64,000 bases of DNA from Chloranthus sessilifolius (Eukaryota > Streptophyta > Magnoliopsida > Chloranthales > Chloranthaceae), in assembly GCA_021018995.1 (NCBI GenBank), contig CM037589.1:12353001-12417000 (forward strand). Direction: 5' to 3'. Shown here in pieces: positions 48,301 through 59,700 of this stretch (position 1 is the first letter of the stretch; every line of letters starts with the position of its first letter). A program made the position numbers and the translations under genes. The notes under the pieces are model-generated. The model was not told the origin of the DNA and searched no databases. It saw nothing but the letters and a program-made list of their open reading frames with translations.

Positions 48301-49746
48301 CATACCATCCTCCACGATCTCTATCTGTAAATGCACTAGTCTCAAATGACTATGAAGGAGATAGTAGAATACCTTTTCCTAAACATCTTTTGAGATACTT
48401 TATGATTTTGACGTCTTCATTATATTGATTTCTTATTGGGCTTTGCCTAACTACTCCAATGACATGAGATATATCTGGTTTACTAAGGTAAGATAGAATA
48501 GAATAACCGCCACTCTCTCATATCATGTTGAATCCTCACGCCTTAAGCTCTGATTAGGGACAACTTGACTTTTTAAAGTACATTTGCTCTATTGACTTTA
48601 TATCCATTTACTCTAAATTTGACTTTATACGCCCATTTGCATCCAATTTACTGTTTTCCTTTTTAAAGCTTCACAATGTCACAAGTAATCATTTTCTTTA
48701 AAATTCGAAGTTCTTCCTCCATTGCCTCCTGCTGACGCTGTTGAGAGAAAAGCTAGGAAGGAATGGATAGGAAATGAGGATTAATTCACAAAGGTCTCAA
48801 GAGGATCCCTATTCCCTAGTGCTAGAGTATCTCATGCTAGTGGACCTCAGGAAAAGAAGAATGTGAGGATAGAGATGAGGAACCTTCAACACTGGAAAAT
48901 TTCATTTCATTACGATCATGTCTGAAGGAATTATAAGAGCGAGAGAAGAAAATAGTACCATTATTGCTTGATGACCTTCAATCCTAACGATCTTGTGCAT
49001 TCCGAGAGAGATGAGAGCTCTTTAATTGTTCTTTGAGGCTTGGAATTCTTTATTCACTTTCCTTTAACACCTTTTCTTGAACATGAACTGCATATGAGGA
49101 ACGCGATTCAAATATTTTTACTTTTCATCTCCAAATGTTTTCGCAATTTGGCTTTCCCCCCCTTGAAATTTCACTTTCCTACAGTCAGGATGGTCTTTAA
49201 AGAAGACTAATGTCACCAACTCCTTGTAATTAGGTTATAGCTAGGTCTATTAAAGGTCCGGCCCGGCCCTAAAAGCGCTGCCTTGCCCAACCCAAAATGT
49301 AATGGCTGGGGCCAAATTTTGAGGGCCCTAAGGCAGGGCTTAGACTTTTCAATAAAAGCCCTAAAATTTTAGGGCCAGGCTGGGAAAGTAGGGCCGGCCC
49401 TATATATATATATACATATTATTTATATTATATTTTTTCCTGCAATATATCCTTCTATCTTACCTAAAACCATTTCTAAGGATTTATACTAATTAATATG
49501 AAAATTTATTGGTTTGACGGGATAAGTTTTTCTTTGAATTGGATTGATGTAGACTAAATTTACTAAGTGTAGATATGTAGACAAATATATACAATAACTG
49601 CATTTACCAATCAGTCTTTGGTACCGTTTACTTAATGTATATTATTTACTATTGTACATATATACGACTTCCAATTATTGCGATATATGTTATATATTTC
49701 ATGTTGTGCATATTTCAGTTTATATTTAAAAGTATTCAATAAGAGT

Positions 49747-49804
<58 letters not shown>

Positions 49805-51700
49805 GGTAACGTTCGAAAGCTCTGGGCTAGGGCTGACCATATTAAGGCCTGTCTAGGGCTAAGACTGACCATATTAAGGCCCCGCCTAGGTCTAGGGCTA
49901 AGACTGACCATATTAAAGCGCGCCTAGGGCTAGGGCAGGGCCATGCAAAAGTCTGGCCCTGTGATGCCCTTTACCAGCCCTAGTTATAACACTAGTAACT
50001 CTTTTGAGCGGAGTTGTCAATGATCAGTGGCGGAGCCACATTATGACTTGGGTGGTCAATTGACCACCCAAACTTTCTAATAAATTGTTACTAAGCTTTA
50101 GGTGTCCTAATTTATATTAGTGAATTCTCATCCATCCAAAATTATATTGACCACCAAAAGTTATCTAAAATCTTCAAACAAACTTTTCTATGGTATTTGT
50201 TTTCATAACAAATATTTCTTCTTCGATTTTTTTAACTAAATCCTACAATTTTGACATATTTTTAGGCTCCCCTCCATCTATTTAGGTGCTGACTTATTTT
50301 CGTAGAGATTTCTCTCATAGGCTCCACTATGTTGTAGAGTTACATACTCACATATATGGTGTATAGGTTCTAGTATAATTAATTAAAAAAATTAAGAAAT
50401 TTATTACACATAACAAGGTTTGAACCTAGGACCTAACTTTCACAAAGCACTAAGTCTACCACTAGAGAAATTCACTAAGATATGTAAAGAGTAAAAAAAA
50501 ACTTAATACATATATAATTTTATAAAGGCATCAAAATTATTAAATAAAAAAACATTGGGTCTTCCCGTTCATCATCGGGATATGTTCAACAACTTTGCTG
50601 GTCTCACAGGCTCCATGCAACGTACTGTCACATCATCCTACTCTTTTGAAGATGATGACGAGGATGATACTACCTCGTAATCATTCTTCGAGAGAATTTT
50701 GAATTAGGTCAATTTTGTTGAAACGACTTAATCGATGTGTGTATGATTTTCTTTATTTTGTATCTAGTTTCATTTTTAGATATATTTTTTTTAGTGCTTG
50801 CTTAGAAAAAAAATTATTTTATTTTCCAACATTAATTGATTAGATGACCACCCTATGAAAACATCCTCGCTTCGCCCCTGTCAATGATTACACAATGTTG
50901 AGCATTCGGAGAGAGTTTCTCTCTCTTATATGAAGGAACATATAAAAAATCCACATCTGAAAAGGCAAAAACATTTAGATGCTTGTACCCAGGATTCCTG
51001 CCATATAGGATAGCATATGGAGATTTTTTATTTAATATGGCATATGGGAGAGATATTCCTATTGATAAGGTATGTTGCAGTGAGAATAACATCGAGACAA
51101 AAATCTTCAGGCACTTGCGTAGAGATCAATCATGGTTCTAGCAACTTCTAAAGGATGTTTGTTTTTCTAATTGCGACTCCATTTTGTTTAACTGTAGGAG
51201 GATATGAAGCTTGGTGAACAAATCCATATTATCAAACCTTGAAATTTTAATTGTCTTTCCAAACTAAGTTAGGAACTATAGCATGAAATTTTTTTAATAA
51301 ACCAAAAAACGTCACTTTTCTTTTTCATTAGATACAACCAGTTCACCCGGAGTGGTCATCAATAAATCTGACAAAATACTTGTATTCGTTGTAAGACCAG
51401 ATTGTAGTATTCTATGCATTGGTGTTTATATTAAATAAAAAATCTCACCCCATGGTTTTATTTCCTTGGGAAAATTGCAAAATTTCCTGAATTTACAAGC
51501 AATACAGTCAATTTGAATCTTAGTAAAACTATTACGTAGTGACACATTTTCATTTTTACCCATATGATGAAGACACTTATCGTGATTCGTGTATGCCATA
51601 ATTAGGTAATATCTTTTGTTTTTCTGGTGGGACTGAGCTCAAATTGCAATTCTAAGATCAAAGTTGTATGACTTGACTAACAGTTAAGGTAACAATGCCA

Positions 51701-51738
<38 letters not shown>

Positions 51739-54700
51739 AAACCAATTTTCGCTCCGATCATCAGATCCTGAGAGTAACAATGAGAAGGAAGGAGTATGGC
51801 AGTCGTATTATGAGATGTTGTTGAAGGTCCAACTAACAATTTAAAATTATACCTTTGCAAACCATTTAAACCAAAGATGACATTTTTGGGAACCCGTCTG
51901 ATTTGTAGGCGATGATATAAAGATGGTTGGTACAAAAGGTTGGCATGAAACATAATCTCTATCAACTGATTCACACAGTCGCTCGTTTATTTATGCCAAC
52001 GCCTTTTACAACATTGAATTAGATGATAGAGATCATATTTTATACCAATCTTTTGCATGAAAGATCTTTAGATCATTACCTTCAAATCAAGCTACTTAGA
52101 TGGTGCTGAACATGGTACAAGTCCCAATAATACCTAGTTGTTGTTTTAAGAGATTTGCAACAACATAATTTTTAATTGCAATTAGTTGGATCTTGTATAC
52201 AGATCAAGAGGGATTTGTGAAGAATTATGGTAAAGCACTGAAGACATCAACAGGATTAATTGACTCATTGTGTTATATGCTCTTTGGAGATTAGGGATTT
52301 CACAGTTCAAGATTTCAAGTATACTAAGAAATCTGTTTTAGTGATAAGAAGGAAATCAGTGAAGTTCCCTAACAAAGGAATCACCCCCACTCATTTTATT
52401 GAAGTAATGACATAGCAAAGCAGTTGATATGGTGATCAAGGTCAAGGTCGTGAATAGTAAGGCAACCTGATCACATCTTGTTGAAGTTTAGTCCCAAATC
52501 GGGTAAATCATAGCCTTGTCTCTCCCCTTATAATATCCTAGGCCCCTACACTCATAGCCAATTGGTTTTGAGATGGATACCCAAATTTATCATGGTATCA
52601 GAGCAGACCTTTCTCCACTCCACGTCACCCAGTTCAATTGTCCACGGATTTGGCTCAGTCCCGCTAACACGTGCTGGGGCGTGTTGAAGTTTAGTCCCAC
52701 ATTGGGAAAATTATAGCCTTATTTCTCTCCTTATAATATCCTGGGCCCCTCTACTCATCGCCAATTGGTTTTGAGATGGATGCCCAAATTTATTACGGTA
52801 TCAGACCAGGTAAGCACAGGGATGTAGAGAGACACGTTACACGTAAGGGGGCGTGAGCAATTATCCCACGTCACCGGGGTATCATGGCCTTGGGCTATAT
52901 ATAAACCTGGGGCAATCCTCACCTTACAAGCCGGTTTTGTGAGGTTGAGTTAGGCTCATGGGATTGTACACATCTGTGCACTGTGGAGTCGTGACATAAA
53001 GTTCTCATGGAAGTCGACTCTTTTAGGAGTCCCCGACATTGATTATAGTAACCGTGTAACAAAGAGAAGTTAGTTATATGTCGAAGTGGTGCCAGCCTGT
53101 CAGAAGTAGTCAGCAATGTTAGTCAGAAGATTCTATACACGTGGGAATTAATCATTGGATCGTGCAGCTCTTAGTGAGAATGATGACACGTTCTAAGCTG
53201 TTATTGATAGAGAACCTCACATGTATCAACGAGACTAATTTTGGAAGCCTGGAAAGTACTAGATTCAGTGAAAGCACAATGGAAGGAGAACCACTAATTG
53301 ATCTTAATGATCGAAGGTATGAGATTGAAGCAATAACCTTCAATCCTCGTGCCATTAAATCAATGCAATCAATGTGTAACAGGTGGAGAAATTTTTAGGC
53401 AGGAATTCAGACATGAATTCCCCTATAATAGCTTCAGTTAGAGAAGCTAAAGGCGGTTTTAGTTTTTGAGTGAGTTTTCAGTTGGAGCTTTAGCTCTGGT
53501 TTTGACTTCGGAGAGAAAATTCCTGGAGAAAAGTGAACTGTGGCAGAAAGATCTTTGCAAATTCTCCTCGAATCTCGAAAGATCAGGTACGATGATCGGT
53601 GGAATTTAGGTGAATATTCAAGTTCCAATGATGAGTGTCTACATAATCCACTTCTTTTATAATTTTTAATTCTTTGTATACGGAGCTAGATCTCCCTCTC
53701 TATTTGTATCTATCATGTAATCGCTCATATTTAAAATGATAAATCAATATTTGGTTGAAATGTTGTGTTTCTCAGTAATGAATTGAAGATCAGTAACCTT
53801 CGGAGGTTCAATATATAGAACATACTATTGTAAAATACAGAGAGCCCTTGGATTTTCACGATATAGTGATGATGAATAAAGGTGGCAACTTCATTCATCA
53901 CGACAACACTATCATCCTCATTTTATGTCATAATGTCAGAAATCGTCAACTATGATCTGTGATTTCTGAGTCTATGAATGATGAAACAAGAACATGTACT
54001 TATACATCAATGCATACGATGCAACTTACAAACATCTCTGAACCTACTGAAACTTACCACTTAGCTTGATCTTACTTACATCATCTTAGTTGCTTCCATG
54101 TGTCTATATATCACTTGATCGCTCTTGCTATCCTACTTATACGATCTGTGTTAGAATCGTTGCTCGAGCCTAACACATGAAGGGTGATATGTTAGATGAT
54201 CAACCACCACGAAAACTAATGCCTAGCTTATGCTTATAAACCATTAGAACTTACCCTTCATTCAGCCCTATGAGGTTGTGATTGCGTTTAACATAAAGTT
54301 TTCCTTAGGTTGAAACCTTTAATGTCCCCGAGGCGGAGACATTGTGCTTAGCTTATAATCTCCCCTTATGTCAGGACCCGCCTTGACTGAAGCGTTAAGC
54401 CCTTCTGGTGATTGGCGTAAGATACGCCACATATAGATGTTTACTTATGTTTTGGTAGCCTACATAGCATTCTTAATCTTAATCACTTATAATATCATAC
54501 GAATATGCTTTCTTATATTTAACAGTCTTTATCTTAAACTTCCGTGAGTTTAGAGCCCTAGTGTGATGAGACACCGGTATGATATCTCAATCGACACCAT
54601 ATCGAATTCACACTCACTTCACTAGTCATGGCATTCCATACTATCATGAGTTGTGAGGGATGTGAATATGACATTAGATTCATTTTGACGTCATTTCAGT

Positions 54701-56406
54701 AATGTACCACACGAAGGTGAAGGCATGCAGTTCTTAGTCTCTGCCTAACTTGACACTAACATATATGTCCTACTTATCTCTTTCTACGATGACCTGTAAT
54801 GCAAAGTACAGATATGAAGCATGATAGAAACATAGAGATCATTAAATCATCATAATTTTAAGACATAACATAATTATGATGCATAAATATCAGCAGGAAT
54901 AGATCATCGCAAAACAACAGCATGATAGCATTGATATCAACCATCATCATAAACACCATAAACTTATCTTATGATCAATGGTAAAAGATAAACATCACAA
55001 CAATCAATATCACAATAAGAAACAGCAATAAATACGAGTGTGTAAATAAAATAGTTGTCCATACAGTTCTCAAGTAGCACAGTTGTTTGATTATATACGT
55101 GAATCCTTGGTGTGACATACAAATAGAGAGGGTCACGTTACTTAGTACGATCATTCAAAAACCATAATTATACTTAATACGTCAAAAAGATATGCAAGTA
55201 ATCTAGTGAAAGCAAGTATTACTCTTACAATTAACAGGTCAATTTTAGCTCATGCTTCACTGCATCGAATGAGCTTCCATTTAAGAGGAGTTGACAAAAT
55301 TGGAAAGTACTCTGGAAGAGATTTAAAGCGGTACATATTGTCTCAATCGAAGCCCTATGGAATGAGATACGCGTTTACGGAAACTGCTCTTTTATCGACC
55401 AGGTCAACAGTTGACTTTTCCTTAATGACCTCTGATTGACACAAAGATATATGGATAGAAAATACTCATCTAGAGCATTCCACTGGTATATCGTTTGCCG
55501 ATATTTTGTCAAGCCTTGAAAGATCACAGGTCAAACAACTGATCTTTCACGAATCAAAATGCAACAATTTTTGTCATTGAATAGAGCACGTTGAATCAAT
55601 TGAAATTGGCTACTCATACCAGTTAAGAAACGATCCTCGTATGAGCAATCAAAGTATTGCTTTGTAAACTGTGGCTTCACATTATCAAGCTAAATCGAGT
55701 TCGATTCTAGATGATCTGGCCTAGCGGATGTTCTTTCATACTAAAATAATCTAAGGTCTTAGTTTTGGCTGAGACCTGGTTATGCCATTTAGGTCACAAA
55801 AACATTAGTCAATCCTTTCTTCCAAATTTAACTTAATGAAGGGATATCATTTTTCTTGCATCCAACGATCAATCTGATTCATTGTATGCGTGGTACACTG
55901 AAAATGGACAGAGTTCCATGTTCAGTGTCTAGTCTGGTCTGGATGTCCCTATACTTCCATCTATTTTGGGTCGAAGGGCCGACCAAATAAGAGTTCATGA
56001 CAAATTAGGGTCATATCACCAAATCAGTGCACTTTCTGAGCAACCCGCACCGCTGGAAGTTTCATTACTTATTATAGAGGGGGTCCGTGTTTGGAGCAAG
56101 GCTCGAAGATGCACGGATCCCTGTTTAATGGTGCTCTACCTTGGTCAATGGGTTGACAATGGTAGTCCCTGGAAGTCTCTGAAAATACTAAATTCTTGGG
56201 CTGTTGCTATGTTACTTTTTAAAAGTCATTTTACCAAATTTGTTAATGAATTTTTTTTCACCTCTTTGTGGAGATTGATGAAGATAGGAGGGCAACCACC
56301 TTACTTGATGCACAAGTGTGGGTTTGGGGCAGCCCGATGAGGGAAAGCTTGTGGCTGGGAAGCTTGCTATGTGTGTGTGCAACACTATGTATGTGAGTGC
56401 GCGAGT

Positions 56407-56488
<82 letters not shown>

Positions 56489-56656
56489 TTCCTCGGTGTC
56501 TCTTGTGTACATAATGTCTAAGAATGAGAGAGAGAGAGAGTCATGTCTTCTCTCTCAAAAAGAAAACCTCTCTTTGTTATACCCCCAATTTGAGTGTCCC
56601 AATTGTGGACACCCGAATTTTCCTCTTTAAAAAAAAGAAAATAGAGGAGTACCCAA

Positions 56657-56741
<85 letters not shown>

Positions 56742-59700
56742 TATTTAAATTAAATTTTTTGAAAAAAAAGACCTATATATATATATCAAGTTAATGAAAA
56801 TACAAAAAGGAGGGGCCCAAGGTCACCTCGCACAAGTCAAAGGTTTGATGAGGTCAATCGGTCAATATTTAAGAATGAGTCAACAAATCAAACAAAGAAA
56901 ATTTTCAAGGTTGCTACAGTCGATGATCCAAGAGTAAGAGGAGGCCATCTGAACTTGTATCAGAGTGATTGTCAATTTGAAGCGAATTGATAGCTTTGGC
57001 CTTCAAGTTGGGTGTTTTTGAGAAATAAGCTTTTGTACCATGTCTTGACTTGAGGCTCCCTTGTGGTTCACTTTAATGAACTTGTATTAGAGGGATTGCC
57101 AATTTGAAGTGAGTTGATAGCTTCGAGTTAGTTGTTTTTGAGAAATAAGCTTTTGTACCGTGCCTCAACTTACTCGAGGCTCCTTTTTCGTTTTCACTTT
57201 AATGACTCAGTAATTTATATATATATATATATAACCAACGGAGGGTTGGCGCAGTGGCCAAGACCACGACTCAATAAATGGAGGTTCTAAGTACAAATCC
57301 CACCCCTTGTTGGCCACTCGAAGGGATTTATTCCTACTGACTGGTACGCGCCATGTGCGGTGTTGCATGTACCCGGCGACTTTGTCGGGTTCTCCAAGAA
57401 ACCGGATACCCCGTTATCAAAAAAATGAAATAAAATTTACTAGACTCATTTGTGGTGGCAATATTCATATTTGGATGGACCTACTACAATGATTAGGAAA
57501 TCCTCTCTTTGAGACGCTCCTATGTCCCTCTTTTTTACTTGAACTTTGAATGTGCTCATTGTTTGTGTGGAACCTTTGTTTTTGCACTATATGTTCTGCT
57601 TGAACTTTATGTTTGAGGGATAAAATTTCATTCTAATTGTTAAATAAGAAGAGACATAACTTTACTGACACCAATATGGGTGTCAGAAGTTTAAATCAGA
57701 TACTTGGAAGTATTCAGATTCAGGATTTAACCTGGAAGAAGATAAAATATTTGCTCTACTATGTTTCAGGAATTCGGAGCAAGCATCATGTTCAATCTAC
57801 ACGTGTATTTGGAATTGGGTTGAATTGAAGCGATTTCATTCCATAAGGCCAAGCATGGATCAAAATTTCGGCCGATACCGATACGTATCGGACGATACGT
57901 ATCGGTATTGGTATCGAACGATACATTGAATGTATCGTTCGATACATTCAATATAGTTGAATGTATCGAACGATACATTCAATGTATCGTCCGATACCAA
58001 CCGGTACCGATACGTATCGTCCGATACGTATCGTTTTGGAGCTCGGACGATACGTATCGGTAACCCGATATTTTGACCCATGAGGCCAAGTATTTGAGGA
58101 TAGTAATTGTCTTAATTGAAATATCCTAGTTCTAGTGCCTTTTGAAACATCTCCTGAAGTTCATCTCACATTTCCTTCGCTGTAATTTGATATATTTAAG
58201 CGGCAGCATTTGAAATTGATTGCATTACCATTTCATTCCTTGCAGATCATTCTTTGAATCCATTTCATTAGGTATATGTTCTAGGAGATCCCCTGTTATA
58301 TATCTACCCTTCTTCTTCCCACCAAGGAAGAGTCTAACCAATGTGGCCCACTGTAAATAGCTATTTTGATTGGGTTTTATTCCAATTATTTGCAACCTAG
58401 GATTATCGAAGATGACTCCATGAGAAAATGGGTTGATCGAGGCTTGAAGACATTAGAATCCTCAACCATATTGGTGGGAAACTCTAGCCCTATTTTTATT
58501 CTCTTTTTTTCTTATTCTATAAGTATGACAACACACTTCTCTTTCTTTCTAAAGACGACAATATACCCTAAAGGCTACTTCATAATAGACCATATGAAAT
58601 ATTAAAATTAAAATATGACCACTCATTGTAATCTACACTTCAACAGAGCTTTGTAACCGGAAGAGTGATATCCTAGTCGGGTCTGAGTTATGGGTGATTT
58701 TGGGTGGGAATTCAACTCTTATGATTCCTTCTCAGTTTTGGCACTTCTCACTATAAATGTTAAAAGTTTGTTTGTAGGCCTAAGTACACCATGGAACTAG
58801 TAGAATTGAGTGTGTTACCTATTGTTAGGTTTATAATTATGTAGAGATTGAAAATGGAATATTATAAAGAATCAATCCCGTGAGGATTATTGTACAAAAC
58901 CAAGCATTTATTATCATGATGAGACATTTCAGGTATTGTTGCGAAGGTCTGTTGCCAAACATTTAAAACTGTACACACCGACCTGCTAAAGATCTTGTGG
59001 GGTAAGTGCACTAATCCGGAGAATTATATTATACACGAATAATCAATCTCGTGAGGCATAATTGCATGAAACCAGGCATTACTGCAATGTGGCATGACAA
59101 ATATGGTGGTGGCTAAGATATGCTACCAAACACTTCAATACGTGAAAAACTTACCACAGGCATTTTCAAAGAGGTATGAAAAGAAAGCTACGAAGAGTAT
59201 AGTGGGAACATTAAAAGTAAATTTGGGAAAATCATAAAATTTACCTAAAACCTTAAAACTATCAATTGAGATATTTACCAATGTGCTTAAATGTTACTGA
59301 ATTACTTGGAGTTAACGGGTAACTTAAGAGCATGAAACTTGTCTCCTTTTTATTTTGCTATGATAATGAAGCAAATATTTTGCAATTATTTTCCATTGTC
59401 GTTTAATTTTTAAATTTATTAAAACGAAGTCACCTATTACTATTTCCTTCTTGTCCCTTCAGACCTTGACTGGAATCTGTATGTAGGTCCCGATGCTTAT
59501 GAGTTATGAGGGTTTAAATATTCTTTATAGTTCACCTTTTTTTGTTTGTTAATAGAGCTTATAACCGACTACCAGGGCCGGCCCCATAGGGTGTCAAGTG
59601 GGGCGGCGGACACAGGCCCCCAATCGACCTGCTTTGGCCGCCCCCGACCTACATGTAAGTTTAAAAGAAAAGAAAATAAAATAACTTCACCGATAAAACT

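Larger units (their letters stand above)
47880..51650 (-). pseudogene. Copia-type fragment in intron 5, split by two hAT elements
   Basis: On the - strand: an integrase-end piece ([36 protein letters not shown]; 51092-50853), then RT-like [10 protein letters not shown] (about 48650) with further decayed RT, and an RNase H piece ([20 protein letters not shown], about 48110-48040). Order and spacing fit one element once the hAT insertions 49242-49982 and 50025-50880 are removed. Limits are approximate and no LTR is recognised. Confidence 0.65.
52811..57223. other. Intron DNA without recognisable genes
   Basis: 52850-53060 has another LTR-like stretch (GGGCTATATATAAACC, ACAAGCCGGTTTTGTGAGG). 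53400-55950 shows nothing I can name. 56405-56739 is simple repeats. The open frames at 53141, 55206 and 55966 have no domain. Confidence 0.5.

Noticed and set aside
52593..52604. TGGTATCAGAGC as part of a tRNA gene
   Set aside because: It is the primer-binding site complementary to tRNA-iMet; no tRNA cloverleaf surrounds it.
55966..56340. 124-residue frame in intron 5
   Set aside because: No recognisable domain, intronic position, and ordinary length for chance in this region.
56258..56748. Open frames at 56258-56512, 56318-56521 and 56524-56748
   Set aside because: They are translations of (GT)n and (GA)n tracts.
57241..57320. Functional tRNA gene
   Set aside because: A- and B-box-like bases are degenerate and followed by a SINE body shared with two other copies.
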